Notes under the pieces: model-generated
Databases searched by the model: none
What the model saw: only the letters and a program-made list of their open reading frames with translations
What the model was told of the DNA's origin: nothing
Made by a program: the position numbers and the translations under genes
NCBI GenBank assembly: GCA_009838765.1
Contig: VXQX01000050.1
Span: forward strand, 3,901-37,405
DNA: 33,505 nucleotides
Source: Gemmatimonadales bacterium
GTDB lineage: Bacteria > Gemmatimonadota > Gemmatimonadetes > Palauibacterales > Palauibacteraceae
Reading direction: 5' to 3'
Shown here: positions 26,446 through 33,505 of the stretch, one piece after another
Numbering within the stretch: position 1 is the stretch's first letter
Layout: each line of letters begins with the position of its first letter

Positions 26446-27568
26446 CGCCGAACAGCGCGCCCTGTGCCCCGCCCTCCGACCCTTCCCGTTCGCTCGGGAG
26501 GGCGTAGCCGAAGCGCTCGTACGCCTTCCGGGTGGCCACGCGGCCGCGCGCCGTGCGCTGCATGTACCCGTTCTGGATCAGGTACGGCTCGTAGACCTCC
26601 TCGAGCGTCCCCGCGTCCTCGCCCACGGCGACGGCGAGGGAGGCGAGTCCGACCGGCCCCCCTTCGAAGGTCTCGATGATCGCCTTGAGGACGCGGGCAT
26701 CCATCTCGTCGAGGCCGTACTCGTCGACGTTGAGCAGGGTGAGGCCCTTCTCCGCCGTCCCGGAATCGATCGTGCCCTCGCTCCGCACCTGCGCGTAGTC
26801 GCGGACGCGGCGCAGAAGACGATTCGCGATCCGGGGGGTGCCGCGCGCGCGGCGGGCGATCTCCTCCGCCCCGCCGGGCGTGATCGGGATTTCGAGGAGG
26901 CTCGCGGAGCGGGTGACGATGCGCGCGAGCTCCGCCGGCGGGTAGTAGCCGAGGCGCTCGACGACGCCGAAGCGCGCGCGCATGGGGGCGGTCAAGAGCC
27001 CGAAACGGGTCGTCGCGCCCACGAGCGTGAAGCGCTCGAGCTTCATCGAGAAGGTCTCCACGCGCGGTCCGTCGCCGAGTCGGATCTCGATGCGGTAGTC
27101 CTCCATCGCCGGATAGAGGAACTCCTCGATCACGGGCCGGAGGCGGTGGATCTCGTCGATGAAGAGGATTCCGCGGGGCGGGAGGTTCGTGAGCAGACCC
27201 GCGAGATCCCCCGGCTTCTCGAGCACGGGACCGGAGGTGAGCTTGATCCCGACGCCCAGTTCCCCGGCGAGGAGGAGGGCGAGCGTCGTCTTCCCGAGGC
27301 CCGGCGGGCCGTAGAAGAGCGTGTGGTCGAGCGCTTCCTCGCGGCCGAGCGCCGCCTCCACGAAGACGGAGAGGCTCTCCTTGACCCGCGCCTGTCCGAT
27401 GAACTCGTCCAGCCGCCGCGGGCGCAGCGAGGCATCGGGGCGCTCGTCGCTGTCGACCGCCTCGGGCGTCGTGACCTCCGTGCGCGGACGGGTTCCGCCG
27501 CCGGCGTCGCCCGCGTCGCCCGCGTTCCGCGTGTGGCCGGACCGGTCCGGCGGGCCCGGCGCCGTCAT
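26435..27568 (-). CDS. ruvB: Holliday junction branch-migration ATPase
   Basis: 377 residues. The AAA+ motor that drives RuvA-bound Holliday junctions. [19 protein letters not shown], Walker [20 protein letters not shown], Walker [30 protein letters not shown] with the arginine finger, and the C-terminal winged helix ([17 protein letters not shown]) are all present. An N-terminal extension of about 45 residues rich in Gly, Asp and Thr precedes the conserved core and is not typical. The start ATG 27568 overlaps the ruvA stop as ATGA. Confidence 0.97.
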
Positions 27569-28164
27569 ACGTGCCGTAGCGCGCGGCGCACGAGTTCCTC
27601 CGCGCCGACGTCGGCCCCCCCGGCCTCCGCCAGTCCCTGCAGGGCGCGGCCGACGGCCTGCTCGCTCTGGGAGCGCGCGTAGCCGAGGCCGCGCAGCGCC
27701 TGCACGGCCGCCGCTGCGACGCCATCGCCCGGTACGGGATCATCGCCCATGTCGCCGAGGTCGTCGAGCTTGTCCGTGAGTTCGATCACGATGCGCTCGG
27801 CGGTCTTCTTGCCCACGCCGCTCACGGTCTGGAGCGTGCGGTGGTCCTTTGCCCGGATCGCGCGCACGACGCGTTCGGGCCGAAGCGCCCCCAGGATCGC
27901 GAGCGCGAGCCGGGGGCCTACGCCGCTCGGGACGCGGAGCCGCTGGAAGAGTTCACGGTCGCCGGCGGTCTCGAACCCGAACAGCTCGAAGGCGTCGTCG
28001 CGCACGACGAGGACGGTATGCAGCTCGACCTCGGATCCCTCTGGCGGAAGGCGTCCGGCGAGCCCCAGCGGCACGCCGATCTCGTAGCCGACGCCGTCGC
28101 CCGTGAGCACCTCGACGACGCCGTCCGCGCGCCCGAGGAGTTCACCCCGGAGGCGCCGGATCAC
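27565..28164 (-). CDS. ruvA: Holliday junction-binding protein
   Basis: 199 residues. RuvA tetramers bind four-way junctions and load RuvB. The OB domain begins [30 protein letters not shown] in adjoining blocks. Helix-hairpin-helix motifs lie at [17 protein letters not shown] and [16 protein letters not shown], and the C-terminal RuvB-interacting domain ends [22 protein letters not shown] 28164 is the start; a longer open frame upstream overlaps ruvC out of frame and is noise. It is 22 bases after ruvC. Confidence 0.95.
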   Translation of the reverse strand: MIRRLRGELLGRADGVVEVLTGDGVGYEIGVPLGLAGRLPPEGSEVELHTVLVVRDDAFELFGFETAGDRELFQRLRVPSGVGPRLALAILGALRPERVVRAIRAKDHRTLQTVSGVGKKTAERIVIELTDKLDDLGDMGDDPVPGDGVAAAAVQALRGLGYARSQSEQAVGRALQGLAEAGGADVGAEELVRRALRHV

Positions 28165-28186
28165 CGAAGCCTCCGCCGCGCCCGGC

Positions 28187-28681
28187 TCACCGGATCGCCC
28201 CGCCGAGGAGGTGGCAGAGCGCGACCGCGCAACCGTCCGCCGCATCCGCCGGACGCGGTGGCTCGCCGAGCCGCAGATGGTGCTTGACCATGAAGCCGAC
28301 CTGCTCCTTGCTCGCGGCGCCCGTCCCCACGACGCGCTTCTTGACCTCGCGCGGCGCGTACTCATGCACCGGCAGGCCGCGCAGCGCCGCCGCGAGCACG
28401 AGGACGCCGCGCGCGTGCCCGAGCACGAGCGCCGTGCGCGCGTTCCGCCCGTGAAAGGTGCTCTCGACCGCCACGCACGTCGGCTCGAGGCGGTCGATGA
28501 GTTCGAGCGCCGCCTGGTGGATGTCCACGAGGCGGTCCGGAAGGCTCTCTCCGCGCGGCCGCACGACGCCGCACTCGATGAGGCGATGCGCGGGCCCTCC
28601 CGGGCGTCGCCCTTCGACGAAGCCGTATCCGGTCGCACGCGTACCGGGGTCGACGCCCAGGACCCTCAGGGAGCCGCTCAG
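28187..28681 (-). CDS. ruvC: Crossover junction endodeoxyribonuclease
   Basis: About 164 residues. RuvC cuts Holliday junctions. The RNase-H-like core has the catalytic acidic residues in LGVDPGTRATGYG, CVAVESTFHGRNARTALVLGHARG (two blocks) and RPADAADGCAVALCH. The family normally starts M-R-[VI]-L-G-[IV]-D-P-G, but here that Met position is CTG (28669), and the only other candidate is CTG 28681, in a CTGA overlap with the yebC stop. No ATG, GTG or TTG gives a sensible N-terminus. I prefer 28681 because GGAGGGGG lies just upstream. The function is secure. Confidence 0.93.
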   Translation of the reverse strand: MSGSLRVLGVDPGTRATGYGFVEGRRPGGPAHRLIECGVVRPRGESLPDRLVDIHQAALELIDRLEPTCVAVESTFHGRNARTALVLGHARGVLVLAAALRGLPVHEYAPREVKKRVVGTGAASKEQVGFMVKHHLRLGEPPRPADAADGCAVALCHLLGGAIR

Positions 28682-29418
28682 CCCGCCCCCTCCGCCTCCT
28701 CCAGATCCACGTTCGTGTTCACCTTCAGCACGTCGTCGTGCTCGTCGAGCGCGTGCAGGACGGCGAGCACCTTGTCCGCCTCGCGCCCCTCCAGCTTCAC
28801 CGTGTTGCCGGGCACCATCGCGAGTCCCGCCTCCTCGACCGGAAGGCCGGCGTCGCGCAACGCGCCCAGGACATCGTGAAAGTCGGCCGCCGCCGTCGTC
28901 ACCACGTAGGCCCCATCCTCGGACTCGAAGTTTTCCGCCCCCGCCTCGAGCGCCGCCTCGAGCGCCGCCTCCTCGTCGCACCCGTCGGCGGAGACGAGGA
29001 TCTGGCCCTTGCGTTCGAACATCCACGCGACGGAACCGCTCTGGCCCAGGTTACCGCCCCGCTTGTCGAGCAGGTGCCGGAGTTCGGCCAGCGTGCGGCG
29101 GGGGTTGTCCGTGAGGCACTCGAGGTAGAGCGCCGCGCCGCCCGGCGCGTAGCCCTCGTGCGTGACCTCCTCGAAGCTCGCGCCCGGCAGATCCCCCGTC
29201 CCGCGCCGCACCGCCCGATCGATGTTGTCGGCCGGCATGCGCTGGCTCTTCGCGTTGTCGATCGCGGTCCGCAGACGCGGATTGAAATCCGGATCTCCTC
29301 CGCCTTCCCGCGCCGCCACGGCGATCTCGCGACCGAGCTTGGAGAAGAGCTTCCCCTTCGCCTGGTCGGTCACCGCCTTCTGGCGCTTGATCTTCGACCA
29401 CTTCGAATGGCCCGCCAC
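28678..29418 (-). CDS. yebC: YebC/PmpR-family protein (regulator or translation factor)
   Basis: 246 residues. The N-terminus MAGHSKWSKIKRQKAVTDQA, then FSKLGREIAVAAREGGGDPD, RMPADNIDRAVRRGTG, YEGYAPGG-type block (here THEGYAPGGAALYLEC) and RHLLDKRGGNLGQSGSVAWMF are full-family matches. The family was first seen as transcriptional regulators; members are now also reported to relieve ribosome stalling at proline-rich sequence. It is the usual upstream partner of ruvC. A short Glu/Ala repeat (EAALEAALEAGAE) is encoded by a 12-bp near-repeat. ATG 29418 lies 22 bases after the EF-G-like stop. Confidence 0.95.
   Translation of the reverse strand: MAGHSKWSKIKRQKAVTDQAKGKLFSKLGREIAVAAREGGGDPDFNPRLRTAIDNAKSQRMPADNIDRAVRRGTGDLPGASFEEVTHEGYAPGGAALYLECLTDNPRRTLAELRHLLDKRGGNLGQSGSVAWMFERKGQILVSADGCDEEAALEAALEAGAENFESEDGAYVVTTAAADFHDVLGALRDAGLPVEEAGLAMVPGNTVKLEGREADKVLAVLHALDEHDDVLKVNTNVDLEEAEGAG
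28686..28693 (-). promoter_or_regulatory. Ribosome binding site supporting a CTG start for ruvC
   Basis: GGAGGGGG in the last codons of yebC places the GGAG core eight bases before CTG 28681. No equally good site precedes CTG 28669. The Glu/Gly codons of the YebC C-terminus could produce this by chance. Confidence 0.4.
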
Positions 29419-29440
29419 CGGCTACCGCCCGCTCGTCTTG

Positions 29441-31528
29441 CTAGTCGTCTTCGCGCTGCGACTCGGCGATCACCTTCTCCTGAACATGCGGAGGAACCTG
29501 CTCGTACGCAGCCAGGCTGCGCGTGTGCGTCGCCTTTCCGTGCGTCAGGGAGCGCAGCGCGGCGGAATACTTGTAGAGTTCGGCCTGGGGCACATGGGCC
29601 CTCACGACCTGCCGCCGCCCCTTCGAGTCCATGCCGAGCACGCGGCCCCGCCGCTGGTTGAGGTCTCCCATCACTTCGCCCATGTATTCCTCGGGCGTCT
29701 CGACCTCGACCTCCATGATCGGCTCGAGGATCACGGGGTTCGCGTCCCTCGCCACCTTCTGGAAGGCGATCGATCCCGCGATCTGGAAGGCGATGTCCGA
29801 GCTGTCGACGGAGTGGTGCGATCCGTCGTAGCACTCGGCCTGGAAGTCGACGAGCGGGTAGCCGGCGAGGACCCCCCGGTTCGAGGCCTCCCCGATCCCC
29901 TTCCCCACTGCCGGGACGAACTTGGTCGGGATCACGCCGCCCTTGATCGAGTCGACGAACCTGTACCCTTCCCCGCGCGGCAACGGGCTGAGCCGGATGT
30001 GGCAGTCGCCGAACTGTCCGCGCCCGCCCGACTGCTTCTTGTGCCGCCCCTGTCCCTCCGCGGTCTTCGTGATCGTCTCGCGGTAGGCAATGTTCGGCTG
30101 GTGCGTGTCCACGTTGACCCCGTACTTCCGGGTCATTTTCTCCAGCGAGATGTTGAGGTGGATCTCCCCGAGCCCCCGGATGATCGTCTGGCCGCGTTCG
30201 GGATCGTACCCGGAGGAGAAGGTCGGATCCTCCTCGTGCAGCTTGGCGAGGCCGGCGCCGATCTTGTCCTCGTCGGCCCGCGTGCGGGCCGTGACCGCGA
30301 GGGAGAGGTCGGGCCGGGGCCACTCGATCCCCCCGAAGGAGAGCCGGCCTCCGCCGTCGCAGAGGGTGTCGCCGGTGTGCGTGTTCTTGAGCTTGGTCAC
30401 GACCCCGATGTCGCCGGGGTTCAGCGCCTCCACGTCGATGCGGCGCGACCCGTGCGGAATCGCGAGGTGCGCGATGCGCTCGCTCGCGGAACGGTCGGGG
30501 TTCGCGAGCGTGACACCATTCTCGATGCGGCCGGAGAAGACGCGAAAATAGCTCAGGTCGCCGACATGGGGCTCGGACGTCGTCTTGAAGACGAGCGCCG
30601 CGGTGGGCGACGCGGCGCTCGGCTCCAGCGACACGTCGCCGTCTCCGTCGCGCGCCGTGCGCGGCGCGACGCGGTCGGGCGATGGGAAGAGTTCCACGAT
30701 GCGGTCCATGAGGGCCGGCACGCCCGCGCTCGTCTGGCACGAACCGCAGAACACGGGGACGATGTCGCCGGAGCGGATCGCCTCCGCGAACGCCTCGCCC
30801 AGCCGGCCGGGGTCGAGTTCCTCTCCCTCGAAGTAGGCTTCGAGCAGGTCGTCGTCCCCCGACACGATCGCCTCGATGAGTTCCTCCCCGAGGTCCTCCA
30901 CCTCCGACGCGGCGTCGGCGGGCGCGTCGGCCACGGCGGCCGCCCCCTTGTCGCCTCCCTTGAAGGTGTGGGCCTTCATCGTGAGGAGATCTACGAAGCC
31001 GCTGAAGTCGGCGCCCGCCCCGATGGGGACGTGGACCGGCATCGCCGCGGAGGTGAGTTCTTCCCGGATCTGAGCGAGCGTGCTGCGGAAGTCCGCGTTG
31101 TCCCGGTCCATCATCGAGACGAAGACGGCCCGCGGCAGGCCCGCGGCGTCCGCGGCGGCCCACGTCTTCTCCGTCCCCACTTCGACGCCGGAGATCGCAT
31201 CGATGACGCAGATGCCGGCATCCGCCACGCGGACCCCCGACACGACTTCGCCCAGGAAGTCCAGGTAGCCGGGGGTGTCGATGAGGTTGATCCGCACGCC
31301 GTTCCGGACCGCGTGGGCGACGGCGAGGTTGATCGAGATCCCGTGGCCGGTCTCTTCCGGCGTGAAGTCGGTGAGCGCGTTCCCCCTCTGGACATCGCCC
31401 TTCCGGGTGGTCCCGCCGGCGATGTAGCACATCGCGTCCACGAGCGTCGTCTTCCCGGCCCCACCGTGCCCGAAGAAGACGACGTTGCGAAGGTTCCGCG
31501 TTTCATATTCCGAGGCGGCAGACGCCAT
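29441..31528 (-). CDS. EF-G-like translational GTPase
   Basis: 695 residues with the five-domain EF-G layout. P-loop GHGGAGKTT is at 20-28, and switch I carries EETGHGISINLAV. Switch II reads DTPGYLDF (84-91) where canonical EF-G has DTPGHVDF, so the catalytic His is Tyr. The guanine-specificity motif NKxD reads SMMD (138-141). Domain IV has GGRGQFGDCHIRLSPLPRGE and the C-terminus EEYMGEVMGDLNQRRGRV. This matches the EF-G-like/EF-G2 side branch rather than the main elongation factor, so a role under stress or in recycling is possible. ATG 31528 has GGGAGG five bases upstream; a further in-frame start at 31603 lacks support. The preceding 152-base gap probably holds its promoter. Confidence 0.9.
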   Translation of the reverse strand: MASAASEYETRNLRNVVFFGHGGAGKTTLVDAMCYIAGGTTRKGDVQRGNALTDFTPEETGHGISINLAVAHAVRNGVRINLIDTPGYLDFLGEVVSGVRVADAGICVIDAISGVEVGTEKTWAAADAAGLPRAVFVSMMDRDNADFRSTLAQIREELTSAAMPVHVPIGAGADFSGFVDLLTMKAHTFKGGDKGAAAVADAPADAASEVEDLGEELIEAIVSGDDDLLEAYFEGEELDPGRLGEAFAEAIRSGDIVPVFCGSCQTSAGVPALMDRIVELFPSPDRVAPRTARDGDGDVSLEPSAASPTAALVFKTTSEPHVGDLSYFRVFSGRIENGVTLANPDRSASERIAHLAIPHGSRRIDVEALNPGDIGVVTKLKNTHTGDTLCDGGGRLSFGGIEWPRPDLSLAVTARTRADEDKIGAGLAKLHEEDPTFSSGYDPERGQTIIRGLGEIHLNISLEKMTRKYGVNVDTHQPNIAYRETITKTAEGQGRHKKQSGGRGQFGDCHIRLSPLPRGEGYRFVDSIKGGVIPTKFVPAVGKGIGEASNRGVLAGYPLVDFQAECYDGSHHSVDSSDIAFQIAGSIAFQKVARDANPVILEPIMEVEVETPEEYMGEVMGDLNQRRGRVLGMDSKGRRQVVRAHVPQAELYKYSAALRSLTHGKATHTRSLAAYEQVPPHVQEKVIAESQREDD

Positions 31529-31533
31529 GTATA

Positions 31534-31539
31534 CCTCCC
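31534..31539 (-). promoter_or_regulatory. Ribosome binding site deciding the EF-G-like start
   Basis: GGGAGG on the minus strand ends five bases before ATG 31528. It chooses this start over the in-frame codon at 31603, which would add 25 basic residues with no family match. Confidence 0.65.
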
Positions 31540-31625
31540 GTACTCTTCTGCCTGGGATGACACCGGGACTGGCGGCCCGCGACAGGCGCTTTGCTACGGC
31601 CACGGGCCGCTCCGTGCGTGACGCT

Positions 31626-31637
31626 CCCCGGCCGGGG
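31626..31637. other. 12-bp GC palindrome in the EF-G-like leader
   Basis: CCCCGGCCGGGG is perfectly self-complementary and would lie in the 5' leader if transcription starts near 31648. It has no T-run, so it is not a terminator; in this base composition it may be chance. Confidence 0.3.
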
Positions 31638-31654
31638 GGTCGCGCGGGGCGGAC

Positions 31655-31660
31655 ATTGTA
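31655..31660 (-). promoter_or_regulatory. Possible -10 element upstream of the EF-G-like gene
   Basis: TACAAT on the minus strand stands out in very GC-rich DNA, about 125 bases before the start codon in the largest intergenic gap (31529-31680). I see no good TTGACA-like -35 at 16-18 bases. The gap otherwise contains a short T-run after the rhomboid stop and one GC palindrome. Confidence 0.3.
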
Positions 31661-31680
31661 GAAACCGGCGGCGAAAAACT

Positions 31681-32565
31681 CTAGTGCGTGCGGGTCTTCT
31701 TGCGCGTGCCCTGGGTCTGCTGGTACTGCCGGCTCACCTCGTCGAGGAAGGCGCGTTCGCGGGCGGAGAGCGAGTCCATGCCGCTCGCGCGGATCTTGTC
31801 GAGGATCCGGTCCACCTCATCCAGGGAATCCCCGTCCGCCCGGCGGCGGCGGCGAGGGGTGGGGTCCGGCGGCGGCTCGGCGCGCCGCGCCCGCCCGCGC
31901 GGGGAGGCCAGCCTTTCCTTGTACAAGACGCTGTTGGCGAGGCGGCCGATGCGTTCTCCGTACCGGAGATACACGAAGCCGGTCACGAGTCCGCCGAGGT
32001 GCGCCCAGTGCGCCACGCCGTCGGCCGATCCCTGTACGGTCGAGAGGAGGGTGAAGGCGCCGAGCGCGGCCACGAACCACTTCGCCGGCACGGGAAACAC
32101 GAAGTAGAGGTATATCTTCGCGTCCGGCCAGTTGAGAGCGAAGGCCACGAGGATGCCGAAGATGGCGCCCGACGCCCCCACCATGATGGTCGGCCCCGTG
32201 AGCGAGTAGAGCAGGACGGAGAAGGCCGCCGCCCCGAGTCCTGTCACGAGATAGAAGCGGAGGAAGAAACGGCTGCCCCATTTCTGTTCGAGCGGCGGGC
32301 CGAAGAAGAAGAGGGCGAGCATGTTCATGAACACGTGCATGAAGCCGCCGTGCACGAACATGTAGGTGACGATGGTCCACGGGCGCATGAGGAAGCCGGG
32401 GACGGCGAAGCCGAGCCAGTCGACCGCTCCGACGGGCACGACCCGCATCGCCATGAGGAGGAAGATCGCGAAGTTCGCGATCATGAGGCGCAGCACCCAG
32501 CGGCTCATGGGGAAGCCGTGGCCGAAGCGGACCCCGCCGGTCCGGTACGCGGGCCGTCTCATCAT
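31681..32565 (-). CDS. Rhomboid-family intramembrane serine protease with cytosolic tail
   Basis: 294 residues with six membrane helices. FVHGGFMHVFMNMLALFFFG carries the conserved His/Asn loop, GASGAIFGI the nucleophile Ser, and AHWAHLGGLVTGFVYLRY the partner His. Rhomboids cleave membrane proteins within or near the bilayer; the substrate is unknown. After the last helix is a basic, Pro-rich linker (PPPDPTPRRRRRAD) and a helical segment DSLDEVDRILDKIRASGMDSL ending SARERAFLDEVSRQ, in the style seen in many environmental rhomboids. The start ATG 32565 overlaps the ddl stop as ATGA; ATG 32562 is an alternative. Confidence 0.93.
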   Translation of the reverse strand: MMRRPAYRTGGVRFGHGFPMSRWVLRLMIANFAIFLLMAMRVVPVGAVDWLGFAVPGFLMRPWTIVTYMFVHGGFMHVFMNMLALFFFGPPLEQKWGSRFFLRFYLVTGLGAAAFSVLLYSLTGPTIMVGASGAIFGILVAFALNWPDAKIYLYFVFPVPAKWFVAALGAFTLLSTVQGSADGVAHWAHLGGLVTGFVYLRYGERIGRLANSVLYKERLASPRGRARRAEPPPDPTPRRRRRADGDSLDEVDRILDKIRASGMDSLSARERAFLDEVSRQYQQTQGTRKKTRTH

Positions 32566-33505
32566 CCCGCCCCCTCTTCGCCGCCGCCCTGGAGATCGAT
32601 GGCGGAGGCCAGCCGCGCGTCGCGCTCAGCGCGCTCGATCGCCAGCCGCAGGAGGCGGTCGATGAGTTCCGGATAGGGCACGCCGCTCGCCTCCCAGAGC
32701 TTGGGGTACATGCTGATCCGGGTGAAGCCCGGGAGCGTGTTGATCTCGTTCACCACCAGTGAACCCGCCGGGAGCGGGCCGCAAGCCTCCGTCGCGAGGA
32801 AGAGGTCGACGCGCGCCATCCCCTCGCAGCATAGCACGCGGAAGGCGCGGACGGCGATCTCGCGCGCCCGCGCCGTGGTCTCGGCATCGAGGTCCGCGGG
32901 GATGATCAGGTCCGCGCCGTCGTGGTCCAGGTATTTCGCTTCGTAGGAGTAGAACGCGTGCGTGGGGGCGATTTCCCCCGGGACCGAGGCTTCGGGGGTC
33001 TCGTTCCCGAGTATCGAAAGCTCGATCTCGCGGCCCCGGATCGTCCGTTCGAGGAGCACCTTCGTGTCGAAGGAGAAGGCCTCGCCGAGCGCCCGCCGGT
33101 AGTCGGGGTCCGACTCGACCTTCGACACGCCGACGGACGACCCCATGTTTGCCGGCTTGACGAAGATCGGGGAGCCGAGGGCCGCCGCGGCTTCCTCCCA
33201 GGAGGGCGCCTCGTCCCGGGAGACGGTGATGAAGGGCGCAACGGGCACGCCGGCGTCGCGCAGCAGCCGCTTGGCCACGTCCTTGTCCATGCATGCGGCC
33301 GAGCCGAGGACCCCGGGCCCCACGAAGGGGAGGTGCGCGAGCCGCAGCAGTCCCTGGACGGTGCCGTCCTCGCCGAAGGGGCCGTGCAGGACGGGAAAGA
33401 TGACGTCGAGTTCCGGCCCCTCGGCCGGCGTGGGCCACCCCTCGCCGGAGCCCTCGCGCGCGCCGGGATCGCGGCGGCCCTGGCGGGGGGCGGGTACGAT
33501 CCGGG
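32562..33505 (-). CDS. ddl: D-alanine--D-alanine ligase, 5' end outside window
   Basis: The last 313 or so residues are visible; the frame stays open to the window edge. Ddl joins two D-Ala residues with ATP for the peptidoglycan stem. The N-domain block VIFPVLHGPFGEDGTVQG, then FVGPGVLGSAACMDKDVAK, the ATP-grasp elements IFVKPANMGSSVGVSKV and REIELSILGN, and the metal/substrate segment LVVNEINTLPGFT are all present. A less conserved insert rich in Gly, Arg and Pro precedes the HGPFGEDG block. It is the first gene of the visible minus-strand run and overlaps the rhomboid gene by four bases. Confidence 0.95.
   Translation of the reverse strand, partial: RIVPAPRQGRRDPGAREGSGEGWPTPAEGPELDVIFPVLHGPFGEDGTVQGLLRLAHLPFVGPGVLGSAACMDKDVAKRLLRDAGVPVAPFITVSRDEAPSWEEAAAALGSPIFVKPANMGSSVGVSKVESDPDYRRALGEAFSFDTKVLLERTIRGREIELSILGNETPEASVPGEIAPTHAFYSYEAKYLDHDGADLIIPADLDAETTARAREIAVRAFRVLCCEGMARVDLFLATEACGPLPAGSLVVNEINTLPGFTRISMYPKLWEASGVPYPELIDRLLRLAIERAERDARLASAIDLQGGGEEGAG

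Noticed and set aside
31529-31680. tRNA or small RNA in the largest intergenic gap
   Set aside because: No cloverleaf arms or T-loop sequence, and no riboswitch-like conserved core is visible; only a weak promoter-like hexamer and a GC palindrome.

Overview
The window is about 33.5 kb of very GC-rich DNA (roughly 70% G+C by eye), densely packed and read almost entirely from the minus strand. It looks like the chromosome of a Gram-negative-type bacterium: it has an outer-membrane Omp85/TamA protein with a TamB partner, Lgt with several lipobox proteins, and YajC. The gene content and the Ig/leishmanolysin-like remnant suggest Gemmatimonadota, but that assignment is an inference from recognised families, not a phylogeny. 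I see no phage, IS element, CRISPR array, rRNA or tRNA.

Reading right to left (5' to 3' on the minus strand), the first block is housekeeping: D-Ala-D-Ala ligase (cut by the window edge), a rhomboid protease, an EF-G-like GTPase, yebC, ruvC-ruvA-ruvB, queA-tgt-yajC, then def-fmt. A three-gene thiazole/thiamine cassette (tenI/thiE-like, thiS, thiG) sits between fmt and rsmB. Next come a kinase-less PASTA protein, a YbbR/CdaR-like protein, tsaD, lgt, tamA, tamB and a YegS/diacylglycerol-kinase-like gene. Most genes overlap or lie within about 60 bases, so long co-transcribed, translationally coupled operons are likely. The largest gap is 152 bases, upstream of the EF-G-like gene.

The left third is accessory. 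A divergent pair encodes NamZ (DUF1343 exo-N-acetylmuramidase, plus strand) and a 1090-residue lipoprotein that fuses a NagZ-type GH3 glucosaminidase to an AmiE-type serine hydrolase (minus strand). It is followed by a sodium:solute symporter. Together they look like a compact peptidoglycan-fragment salvage locus. Downstream lies a frameshifted Ig-repeat/metalloprotease gene, probably a pseudogene. At the extreme left is the 3' part of a coiled-coil gene built on a 21-bp tandem repeat.

The most unusual window-wide signal concerns start codons. Many junctions use four-base NTGA overlaps between a stop and the next start. All four forms occur: ATGA (rhomboid, tgt, ruvB), GTGA (tamA), TTGA (rsmB), and apparently CTGA (tamB, ruvC, the symporter), where no ATG, GTG or TTG can supply the conserved N-terminus. 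tsaD also lacks a canonical start and instead shows ATAG. Other oddities are a non-canonical zinc motif in Tgt, an SMMD in place of NKxD in the EF-G-like GTPase, and a 16-bp palindrome found both in a convergent gap and inside thiS.
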